64,000 nt of DNA from Gemmatimonadota bacterium (lineage in GTDB: Bacteria; ARS69), in contig JASLLL010000011.1 of the NCBI GenBank assembly GCA_030747075.1, positions 18,054 to 82,053 on the forward strand. Direction: 5' to 3'. The notes under the pieces were generated by a model, which made no database searches, was not told where the DNA came from, and saw nothing but the letters and a program-made list of their open reading frames with translations. Numbering within the stretch: position 1 is the first letter of the stretch; each line of letters starts with the position of its first letter. Both the position numbers and the translations under genes were made by a program. This document shows, piece by piece, positions 20,091 through 27,818 of this stretch.

Positions 20091-21359
20091 CTCGGTGCCC
20101 GGGGCGGCACCCGCACCGTCCACGCTCGCCGCACCAACGGTGCTGTCCGGGGGAGCGTTTTCAGCCGCCTCTTTCGCGGCCGCGGCCTCTGCGGCCTTCT
20201 TCGCCTTTGCGTTGGCCTGTCGGGACGCCGCGCAGTCGTCCCAGGTTCGGCTGTGGTCCTTGGAGGCCCACGGGGAGGTCGCCACTTCCCCCTCCGTGGC
20301 GCTCGTGCGCTTCTTTGGAACACACGGCTTGCCCCAGTAGTTGTGGGTAGCCACGACATCTTCGGTGGAAGACGACTGGAGCAGGAACTTGGCCTCACCC
20401 AGGAAGTCGTTTGCGCTGTCAAGGTCCCCGCCGATCGTCGGCGTGGCGGTTCCCTCGATGCCCAGGTGATAACTGGGGTTGTCCAGGAAGGTGTTTCGTA
20501 CGAGCGAAGGCGCACTCTTGCCGGACGCCACGACACCGAAACTGTTTCTGGCAATGGAGCATCCATCGATCACGCCGCCAGCATCTTCGAACACGACGCC
20601 GACATTGATGTTGTCCTCGATGGTCGCATTGGTGACGATGACTGACGAACTCTGCGCGAGAATGCCTGTGTCCCCGTTTCCGTTCACCGAGCCGCCTTCC
20701 ACGGAGAACTCCGCATCGGAGGCCTGAATCCCCACGAACAAGTTGTCCGAGAACGCGCACTCCTTCAAGGACAACGCTTCCGAGGTGCCGGTGATGTACA
20801 CACCAAACGCTTCGCAACCGGTGAAGGTGCAGTACTTCACATCGGCGGTGGCATACTGCACGAACAGGGCCGCCTTCGTGCAGGCGCTGACATCGCACCA
20901 GTGCAGGAACGGGTTGGAGCGCCCATGAATGGCGATCCCGTAAGTGCAAGCCGTGACCTTCACATGCTGGATGACAATCTCCGTCTCCGCATTCAGCAGG
21001 ATTCCCCGCTTGGCAAGATCCGCCCCGGTCACAGTGAACCCGATCAACTGGGTGGAGTTGCTGCAACTTTGCGCCAGCACGACCGCTTCATTCTTCGAAG
21101 GGCCGCCGTAGGTGATGATCGTCTCATCCGGACCCGCCACCGACTTCACAATGAGGCCGTCCTTCAGGAAGAGATTCTCCTGATAGGTTCCGGGTTCCAC
21201 GAGAACGGTGTCGCCGAACTCCGCGTGCTCAATGGCGTCCTGAATGGCGGGATAGTCCGCCGGGACATGCAGAGTGGCCGCACTCGCCGCAAGCGGCAGG
21301 AGGCCGAGGACGACGAACGCGGTCCCCCGAAGGATGCGGTAGGCCTGAAATGTCGGCAT
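20076..21359 (-). CDS. Secreted right-handed parallel beta-helix protein
   Basis: This 427-residue protein has a type I signal peptide (about residues 1-28, ending AASAA). The segment LHVPADYPAIQDAIEHAEFG and then GDTVLVEPGTYQEN are typical of secreted beta-helix proteins, and short repeated strands follow up to about residue 350. No catalytic pectate-lyase residues can be identified, so it may be a structural or binding protein. The last 45 residues are Ala/Lys/Glu-rich low complexity. The ATG at 21359 follows AGGAG. It converges on gyrA and is divergent from hflX. Confidence 0.8.
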   Translation of the reverse strand: MPTFQAYRILRGTAFVVLGLLPLAASAATLHVPADYPAIQDAIEHAEFGDTVLVEPGTYQENLFLKDGLIVKSVAGPDETIITYGGPSKNEAVVLAQSCSNSTQLIGFTVTGADLAKRGILLNAETEIVIQHVKVTACTYGIAIHGRSNPFLHWCDVSACTKAALFVQYATADVKYCTFTGCEAFGVYITGTSEALSLKECAFSDNLFVGIQASDAEFSVEGGSVNGNGDTGILAQSSSVIVTNATIEDNINVGVVFEDAGGVIDGCSIARNSFGVVASGKSAPSLVRNTFLDNPSYHLGIEGTATPTIGGDLDSANDFLGEAKFLLQSSSTEDVVATHNYWGKPCVPKKRTSATEGEVATSPWASKDHSRTWDDCAASRQANAKAKKAAEAAAAKEAAENAPPDSTVGAASVDGAGAAPGTETADG

Positions 21360-21475
21360 CTTGCTCGACTCCTGTCTGCGGACACCATGTTCCATGATTG
21401 CGGCGGCGCGTGCCGGTTGCCCCGACAGGGCCGCGCATTGACACTGCCTGAAACGCTCTGCTAGCGTCGAAACCA

Positions 21476-22936
21476 GTGAACCGCACCGACTTTCAAGTAC
21501 GATCCACGCGATGTCAAGTCCACGAAGACGCGCGCGAACAGGGGGCACTGTTGGGAAGAAGGCGTCGCTCGGAGCGAGATCGCCCGCCGGAGCAACCGGT
21601 GGGTCGAGGGTCCACAGAATCAGAACCGGACGAAGCGGCGATTGTCGTGGGGCTTCGACTTCCGGCGGTGGATCGGTCCGCCTGTGAGGAGAGCCTCGAC
21701 GAGCTGGCCACACTGGCGCGCGCCTCCGGTGCGCGTGTGGTCGGGCGCGAACTCCAGAGCCGCAGCCGGGTGGACGGGCGCACATTCATCGGTGCGGGAA
21801 AGGCGGCGGAGATTGCCGAAAAGGCAGGCGAGGCGGGAGCGAACCTCCTGCTTCTCGACCACGACCTCTCCCCGGCCCAAGCGCGCAATCTGGAGGAAGC
21901 CACGCACCTGAAGGTCCTCGACCGAACGGAACTCATCCTGGATATCTTCGCGCGAAGAGCCAGAACCCCCCGCGCGCGCATTCAAGTAGAGGCGGCCCAG
22001 TTGGAGTATATGCTCCCGCGCCTGACGCGCCTTTGGGAGCACCTGTCGCGGCTCGGCGGCGGGATCGGAACGCGCGGACCCGGGGAGACGCAGATCGAAG
22101 TGGACCGCCGGCGCATCCGGAGCCGACTGGCCAACCTCAAGAAGAAGCTCCGCAGTATGGATGCGCAGGGACCCGTCAGGCGGAGGCTTCATGACGGCCC
22201 GTTCCGCGTTGCGCTGGTTGGCTACACGAACGCGGGAAAGAGCAGCCTCATGAACGCCATGACCAAGGCGAAGGTGCCGACCCGTGATCGTTTCTTTGAG
22301 ACGCTGGACGCCACGACACGCGTTCTTCCGCTCGGTCCCGGGTACCGGGCAACACTCACGGACACCGTGGGTTTTCTTCGACGGCTTCCCCACACGCTGG
22401 TGGAGTCGTTCCGGGCCACGCTCGAAGAGGTGTCCTCGGCAGACCTGCTCCTCCATGTGGTGGACGCCGCGTCTCCGGTGGCGGAGGAAATGTCGGAGGC
22501 GGTGGAGTCGGTCTTGCGGGAGATTGGGGCGGGCGAAATCCCGACCCTCACTATCTTCAACAAGATGGACATTGCGAAACCGGACGCGTGGCCGGGGTTG
22601 TGCGGGAAGGATCCGGCGGAACCGGACACGGTCCACGCCAGCGCGCTCACCGGAGACGGATTGGGCGAGGTGTGCCGCGCGATCCGGGAGCGAATCAGCC
22701 GCGACTGGATTCGCGCATCAGGACCGGTCCCCGTGAGTTGCGGCAGGCTTCTCGCACGGCTTCGCTCCGGAACGAATGTGCTGGCGGAGGATCGCTCCGG
22801 GGAAGAAGTGCGCTTCACCGTGATTGCCCCGCCGGAGGAGTGGCAGAAACTGCGGGCTCTCTTTGCCGACGACGCCCCGGAACTCTTCTCGGGGAACCCG
22901 GGACCCCGGGACCACCGACCGGTGGGCCATGGTTGA
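21476..22936 (+). CDS. hflX: GTPase HflX
   Basis: HflX is a ribosome-associated GTPase that splits stalled ribosomes. The protein is 486 residues from the GTG at 21476. The N-terminal domain includes ARVVGRELQSRSRVDGRTFIG and KAAEI; the glycine-rich GTRGPGETQIEVDRR joins it to the G domain, with P-loop GYTNAGKSS near residue 250 and DTVGFLRRLPH. The first 40 residues are poorly conserved, and a GTG at 21599 with GGAG upstream may be the real start. It overlaps the following DUF72 gene by 8 nt. Confidence 0.93.
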   Translation: MNRTDFQVRSTRCQVHEDAREQGALLGRRRRSERDRPPEQPVGRGSTESEPDEAAIVVGLRLPAVDRSACEESLDELATLARASGARVVGRELQSRSRVDGRTFIGAGKAAEIAEKAGEAGANLLLLDHDLSPAQARNLEEATHLKVLDRTELILDIFARRARTPRARIQVEAAQLEYMLPRLTRLWEHLSRLGGGIGTRGPGETQIEVDRRRIRSRLANLKKKLRSMDAQGPVRRRLHDGPFRVALVGYTNAGKSSLMNAMTKAKVPTRDRFFETLDATTRVLPLGPGYRATLTDTVGFLRRLPHTLVESFRATLEEVSSADLLLHVVDAASPVAEEMSEAVESVLREIGAGEIPTLTIFNKMDIAKPDAWPGLCGKDPAEPDTVHASALTGDGLGEVCRAIRERISRDWIRASGPVPVSCGRLLARLRSGTNVLAEDRSGEEVRFTVIAPPEEWQKLRALFADDAPELFSGNPGPRDHRPVGHG

Positions 22937-23726
22937 TGCGCCGCGCCCGGAAGTTCTTGTCGGCACCTCCGGATACAGTTTCCCGGACTGGAAGGGACCC
23001 TTCTACCCCCCGGGCACACGCAACACGGACATGCTTCCCCACTATGCGACCCGGTTTTCCGTCGTGGAGGTGAACACGACCTATTACCGCATGCCGGACA
23101 CGAAGCTACTCGGGCGCATGGTGGACCGCACGCCGGACGGGTTCCGGTTCATCGTAAAGGCGTATCGCGGCATGACGCACGACCCCGCCGAATGGAAGAG
23201 CGGGGCCATCTGCGACCCCTTTGTCGACGCGCTCCAGCCCATGCGGGAAGCGGGACGCTTTTCCGGCGTGCTGCTTCAGTTCCCGTGGCGCTTCCGCAAT
23301 ACCCCGCGAAGCCGCCGGCACCTTGCGGACCTTCGGCGTCGCCTGCCCGAGATCCCGCTCTTTGTGGAGTTTCGCCGGGAAGAGTGGGCCAGGGAGGCGG
23401 TATACCGGTTCATGGAAGATCACCGGCTCGGGTGGTGCTCGGCGGACGAGCCGAACCTTCCGGGACTTCTTCCGCCGGTTCATCAAGTCACCAACGGAAC
23501 CGGCTATGTCCGACTTCACGGCCGAAACCGGGACGCATGGTGGGGGCGGTCCGGGAAGGACCGGTACGACTATCTCTATTCGGACAAGGAACTCACTGAC
23601 TGGGCGAAGAAGATCCGTCACGCGGCGGGCCAGGCAGACCGGACCTTTGTCTTCTTCAACAACTGCTACGCGGGGCAGGCCGCCGAGAACGCCCGCGTGA
23701 TGCAGGAACTGGTGAGTACCGGCTAG
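22929..23726 (+). CDS. DUF72 family protein (YecE-like)
   Basis: This 265-residue protein is from the DUF72 family, which has a TIM-barrel fold and no settled function. The N-terminal VGTSGYSFPDWKGPFYP and VEVNTTYYRMP are diagnostic. The middle has LLQFPWRF and VEFRREEW, and the end YVRLHGRN..WWG and FFNNCYAGQAAENA. All expected blocks are present. The ATG overlaps the hflX stop, so it is co-translated with hflX. It ends in a CTAG shared with the convergent DAK2-DegV gene. Confidence 0.9.
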   Translation: MVDAPRPEVLVGTSGYSFPDWKGPFYPPGTRNTDMLPHYATRFSVVEVNTTYYRMPDTKLLGRMVDRTPDGFRFIVKAYRGMTHDPAEWKSGAICDPFVDALQPMREAGRFSGVLLQFPWRFRNTPRSRRHLADLRRRLPEIPLFVEFRREEWAREAVYRFMEDHRLGWCSADEPNLPGLLPPVHQVTNGTGYVRLHGRNRDAWWGRSGKDRYDYLYSDKELTDWAKKIRHAAGQADRTFVFFNNCYAGQAAENARVMQELVSTG

Positions 23727-25558
23727 CGGTCGGTCAGCAACGGGTCGTCGTCCGTCACGCGCTGATGAACCACACCCCAGGTGCCGGGGCCCGTGTGCGC
23801 GCCGACCACGCCGGTGAACTTGCCGCGCAGGACCTCCACGACCTCACACTGCTTTCGCATCCTCTGCTCCACATACTTCACGGTCTCGTTGTCCATGTCG
23901 CCGACCATCCCCAGACGAATGCGCGCGCCCTCGGGGAGTCGTTCTCGCAGTTCGCTCACGAGTTTCGTGCGTGCGTCGGCGTCGCCTCGGCCGCGTGCCA
24001 CCGATCGCACTTCTTCATTGATGAGCGACAACACGGGTCGCATGTCGAACAGGTTCCCGATCAGGCTTTGCGCGACATTCACGCGCCCGCCGCGCCGGAG
24101 GTATTCCAGCGTTGCCACCGTGAAGACGATTCCGGTCTCCTCCCGCCAGGCGCGCAACCATCGGAGAATCTCGTCGACGGAGGCGCCCCGCCTGGCCAAC
24201 CGCGCCGCGTTCATTGCGAGCATCCCAAGCCCCAGGCTTGCGCTCCGACTGTCGAAGAGTTCCACTCGCCGTTCCGGCATGAGCGCGATCCCGCTTTTCG
24301 CCGACCGAACCGTACCGGACAACTTCCCCGAGATTGCCAGCACCACCACTTCGCGGTCGGCCCGGATTCTCTCCAGCGCTTCCACGAATGCGCGGGGGGG
24401 GGGCTGGCTGGTGGTGGGAGACCCGCCCTCGTCCCGAAGCTTGCGGTAGAACTCATCGGTAGAAAGGTCCACCTGATCGCGGAAGACCTCGTCGCCGAAG
24501 AGAATCTGTAGAGGCACGATCTCGATTCCCAGTTCCTGACGGACCTCCTCGGGAAGGTCGCCCGTGGAATCGCAGACAATCGCGACGGTCTCGCCCTGTT
24601 GGTCCAGCGACACGATCGGAGCGATCCCGCCGACCGCGCTGTCACGGCTCTGGAGTGACATGTCGTCCACCTTCCGCTCTTCGATGGTGCCGAGGCGCCC
24701 CGCGATGCGAAAGACCTCTTCCGGGTGGTTCGTATGAATGTGCAGCTTGAAGAGCGTGGGTGTCGCGGCCACCAGAAGCGAACTCCCGAGCCCCGAGAAA
24801 CGGGAGCGAAGCCTCTCCGGGTGGTAGCCGCCGCCGCGCACCACCACTTCCGTGCAGAACCTCTCCGCGAGATCGCCATGGTCTCCCTTCGGATGGACGA
24901 TGGCCTCGTGGAGAACCTCTTCCGAAAGGCCCGGCGACGGCTTCCCGAGAATCTGGTTTCGAACGCCGTCCAGGAAGTTCACGAATCCCTGTGCGCCCGC
25001 GTCCACCACCTTCGCCTCGCGCAGCACAGGCAAGAGGTCCGGCGTCTGCGCAAGTGCCTCGTGAGCGGCGGCAGTCACTTCGTCGAGAAGGCCCAGAACA
25101 TCCTGCCCGGCATCGGACGCTTTCTGTGCGGCGTCGCTGGCTGCGCGCATGGTGGTGAGAATGGTGCCCTCGACGGGATCGTCGAGCGCCCCGTACACCG
25201 CGTCGGTGGCATCCGTCATGGCGCGTGCCAGTTCCGAACTGCCGATCCGCGCGTTCCCGGAGAGACCTTGTGCCATGCCGAGGAACCAGTGCGCAAGGAT
25301 GGTTCCGCTGTTTCCCTTTGCGCCAAGGACGGACGCCTCCGCCACCGCGCGACTGACCCGGTCCAGGTTTCGGTCGCGGGAATCGCGCAGCGCACCGGCA
25401 ATGGCCGAAAGCGACAGTGCCATGTTCGTTCCCGTATCCCCGTCGGGGACCGGGAAGACATTGATGCGGTTCAGGTGGTCCCGGGTGTGGAGGATTCCCT
25501 CCGCCCCCGCGAGGACCGCCTTGCGGAACCTGTCCCCATCGACATAACGGATACGCAT
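23723..25558 (-). CDS. DAK2-DegV fusion, fatty acid kinase FakA/FakB-like
   Basis: The 611 residues combine both parts of the fatty acid kinase system. The N-terminal DhaL/DAK2 ATP-binding domain has DGDTGTN at 39-45 and GAKGNSG at 79-85. A FakA middle domain follows with KLHIHTNHP at 271-279, including the histidines used by FakA. The C-terminal half (about 325-611) is a DegV/FakB-type lipid-binding domain with DSTGDL at 330-335, TTSQP at 382-386 and SGKLSGT at 410-416. In Firmicutes FakA and FakB are separate. The likely role is phosphorylation of bound exogenous fatty acid for phospholipid synthesis. The ATG at 25558 begins MRIRYVDGDRFR. Confidence 0.87.
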   Translation of the reverse strand: MRIRYVDGDRFRKAVLAGAEGILHTRDHLNRINVFPVPDGDTGTNMALSLSAIAGALRDSRDRNLDRVSRAVAEASVLGAKGNSGTILAHWFLGMAQGLSGNARIGSSELARAMTDATDAVYGALDDPVEGTILTTMRAASDAAQKASDAGQDVLGLLDEVTAAAHEALAQTPDLLPVLREAKVVDAGAQGFVNFLDGVRNQILGKPSPGLSEEVLHEAIVHPKGDHGDLAERFCTEVVVRGGGYHPERLRSRFSGLGSSLLVAATPTLFKLHIHTNHPEEVFRIAGRLGTIEERKVDDMSLQSRDSAVGGIAPIVSLDQQGETVAIVCDSTGDLPEEVRQELGIEIVPLQILFGDEVFRDQVDLSTDEFYRKLRDEGGSPTTSQPPPRAFVEALERIRADREVVVLAISGKLSGTVRSAKSGIALMPERRVELFDSRSASLGLGMLAMNAARLARRGASVDEILRWLRAWREETGIVFTVATLEYLRRGGRVNVAQSLIGNLFDMRPVLSLINEEVRSVARGRGDADARTKLVSELRERLPEGARIRLGMVGDMDNETVKYVEQRMRKQCEVVEVLRGKFTGVVGAHTGPGTWGVVHQRVTDDDPLLTDR

Positions 25559-25610
25559 GGGCGGGATGGTACGCGAGTGTCCGGCCCGCCGACAAGCAGC
25601 GAGCGCGAGG

Positions 25611-25817
25611 TCAGTGGGCGCGTGGGCCGGTCACCGATTCGGGCATGGGGACGGCGTTCACAACCCGCTCGGTTCCGTCCAGGCAGACCACAGACAGCCG
25701 CCCCAACGGGGAATCGGCGGGTTCCTCCTGCAGATCCTCGGGCTCAGGATCCGTGACCTCAGAGTCCGGTGCGGGTGGAATCCAGGATTTGCGTCGGGTG
25801 GGTCGGTCGCTACTCAT
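25611..25817 (-). CDS. Small hypothetical protein (68 aa)
   Basis: This is an unrecognised 68-residue protein. The first half is Pro/Glu/Asp-rich and probably disordered; the second half has a short hydrophobic beta-like stretch (GRLSVVCLDGTERVV). The ATG overlaps the stop of the upstream unknown gene by 8 nt, which supports translation. No domain or cysteine pair suggests a role. Confidence 0.5.
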   Translation of the reverse strand: MSSDRPTRRKSWIPPAPDSEVTDPEPEDLQEEPADSPLGRLSVVCLDGTERVVNAVPMPESVTGPRAH

Positions 25818-26310
25818 GAAACTCCCCTTCGTCCCAACCGCGCCGGGGCCCTCCCCGGCGTTCGGTCATCAGCTTGGCGCTCCGTGCCGCCAGAATGAGC
25901 GGCACCATGTAGTCGAACTCCCCGCGCTCCTTCATGAACGCCCAGGGGTGCCCCTTCTCGTTGCGGAGAAACCGTCCTCCCGGATCATAGCGGGCGATCT
26001 CCTGATCCTGCACGCGGGAAGCCAGAAGAGCCTCCACCCGTACGCCCGGATCTTCCGCCCCCCAGCGGTAAATGCCCAGATAATTCTTCGGAACCTCCTC
26101 CGCACGAAGGTGGAACGGAAGACTGAACACCGCGAGCCGGTCCACCCTGCCGTGCCAGTCTTGGGTGTGGCAACGCCCGTCGAGGCTCCAACCGAACTCC
26201 AGAAGTGATCGTCCGAGTTCCGCCCACGGGCACTCCGGCGGGAAGAAGGGACCCAGAATGCGGGCCTCGAACTCCTTCCGCGTAAAGACATGTTCCGACT
26301 GAACGGACAT
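25810..26310 (-). CDS. Hypothetical protein (166 aa)
   Basis: This is an unrecognised soluble protein from the ATG at 26310. It is rich in aromatic and charged residues (GPFFPPECPWAELGRSLLEF, YLGIYRWG) and has no signal peptide or membrane segment. The C-terminus is strongly charged. It is divergent from the XRE regulator, sharing a 247-nt intergenic region, and overlaps the 68-residue gene that follows. The start is the first in-frame ATG after the intergenic region, and an upstream ribosome site is not strong. Confidence 0.6.
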   Translation of the reverse strand: MSVQSEHVFTRKEFEARILGPFFPPECPWAELGRSLLEFGWSLDGRCHTQDWHGRVDRLAVFSLPFHLRAEEVPKNYLGIYRWGAEDPGVRVEALLASRVQDQEIARYDPGGRFLRNEKGHPWAFMKERGEFDYMVPLILAARSAKLMTERRGGPRRGWDEGEFHE

Positions 26311-26557
26311 CCGCCGCCCCCCACAACCAGAGACACACTTCCACGCGGAAGATCGCGCAACGAAAAGCAAACCACCCGGGAAACGGCCGCCCGGCGCGGC
26401 GCGACCGGGGGGCAGGTCCGCGCAGGGCTGGATTGCCAGTGCGAAAACTCCCGCACGGACCGTGAAAGTACAATATGGGGTGCCCGGGAGGCCGTCAAGG
26501 TCGGGGTGGTGGAGGTGTGCCGGGGGTGGTAGCCTGCATCGCGCAAGGAGGACACCG
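26311..26557. promoter_or_regulatory. Divergent intergenic region upstream of XRE/EPS operon
   Basis: This 247-bp region lies between two divergent genes. A good -10 hexamer TACAAT at 26469-26474 faces the XRE gene, but no clear -35 is seen at the right spacing. The AAGGAGG ribosome site at 26545-26551 serves the TTG start at 26558. Confidence 0.4.
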
Positions 26558-27748
26558 TTGGATATCCGGCAGACCGCATCACTCGCAATCCGGGATTCCT
26601 GGGGCGAGCGGGAGTTCGCCCGATGGCTGGGCGAGGCTCTGGATGACGAAAACACCGCGGGCGCGCGCCTGGAGGCGCTTGTGAAAGCACTGCTTCGTGC
26701 GGGGGCGCCGGGAGCGGCTGTGCGACTCACGGAGGCGGCCTTCGCGAAGGGGGGTGGTTTTCGTCCACAACTCTCCGGTGCGGCGGGCGACGCCGTGGCG
26801 AAGTCGCTGGAGTCGGAATGGGAGGCGTCGACCTCCGCGGAGGGGAGTGTCGGCGACTGGGCGCTCTGGGCCACGCGGGCGGCCGACCTTCGGCGGATGC
26901 TTCGCGGAGGGGTGGCCGCCGCGCCCGGTGGACCCGCGCCTTCCGGGGGTGCGCACCGCCCGAGGACGCTGGTTCGCCCGAGGGGCCGCGGCTCTTCCGG
27001 CGGGGCGGAGGTGGCTGTGGGGATCGGCGCGGACGCGGATGTTCTTCCCGACCCGCTGGACGAAGGCGCTCTGCAGGAGTTCTACCGGTCGCGCGCGCTG
27101 GAGCCGTTCCACCGGAATCTGGCGCTCTTCCTGGAAAAGCGCGGCCTGACGCGACGGGAACTGGCGCGTCGCATCGGCATCAGTGAATCGTATCTCTCAC
27201 AAATGCTCTCCGGGCGCAGGAAGCCGAGCCTTCGGCACCTTGCCGCGATGGCGCAGGCGCTGGACACCGCCCCGGGTCGGCTTCTGGGAGAGCGGGATCG
27301 CGCCGAACTGGAACCCGGAGACTCGGACACCTTTCGTCCGGGCAGGATCACCCACCCGCACGAGGCGCTGGCCGAACACTTCGAAGTCCACTTTTACCCG
27401 GGGCCGGATGTCCCGACAGACGGGATTCTCGCACGCACGCACCTGGTGACGGCACCATCGCGAGGGCCGCAACTCTGGAGTCTGGACCACCGCTATCTTC
27501 TTCGCGACCACTCCGGGAGACTCCACATTTCGTCCGATGCGGGCCCACTGGACGGCGGTTGCGCCCGGCGGTTTGCGCTTCTCGACGGGCGGCTTGTCCG
27601 GACCCCCCTTCGGCACCCCAGCGCAGAGGACCCGAAAGAGACGACGACCGACGGAACCGTGCCGTTCCCGGAACCCGCCTTCACCTTCCTCGGGCGAATC
27701 CACGGCGCATGGCTTGGCCCTACGGCGCGAGGCGGGGATGCGCCTTGA
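26558..27748 (+). CDS. XRE-family HTH regulator with uncharacterised flanking domains
   Basis: This 396-residue protein starts at TTG (26558) with AAGGAGG at ideal spacing. Residues about 1-120 are helical, followed by a Gly/Pro/Arg linker. A clear Cro/C1-type helix-turn-helix sits mid-protein at about 187-235, seen in TRRELARRIGISESYLSQML and then SGRRKPSLRHLAAMAQAL. A C-terminal domain of about 150 residues (HFEVHFYPGPDVPTD onward) is not recognised; it is not an obvious S24 peptidase or cupin. The gene precedes the polysaccharide operon by 70 nt on the same strand and may regulate it. Confidence 0.78.
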   Translation: MDIRQTASLAIRDSWGEREFARWLGEALDDENTAGARLEALVKALLRAGAPGAAVRLTEAAFAKGGGFRPQLSGAAGDAVAKSLESEWEASTSAEGSVGDWALWATRAADLRRMLRGGVAAAPGGPAPSGGAHRPRTLVRPRGRGSSGGAEVAVGIGADADVLPDPLDEGALQEFYRSRALEPFHRNLALFLEKRGLTRRELARRIGISESYLSQMLSGRRKPSLRHLAAMAQALDTAPGRLLGERDRAELEPGDSDTFRPGRITHPHEALAEHFEVHFYPGPDVPTDGILARTHLVTAPSRGPQLWSLDHRYLLRDHSGRLHISSDAGPLDGGCARRFALLDGRLVRTPLRHPSAEDPKETTTDGTVPFPEPAFTFLGRIHGAWLGPTARGGDAP

Positions 27749-27818
27749 CACCGCGCGGAGGCGCCCCGGATATTGCCGCTCTTGTTGGCAAGACTCCGGA
27801 AAGGCAGGGTACGCGTCC

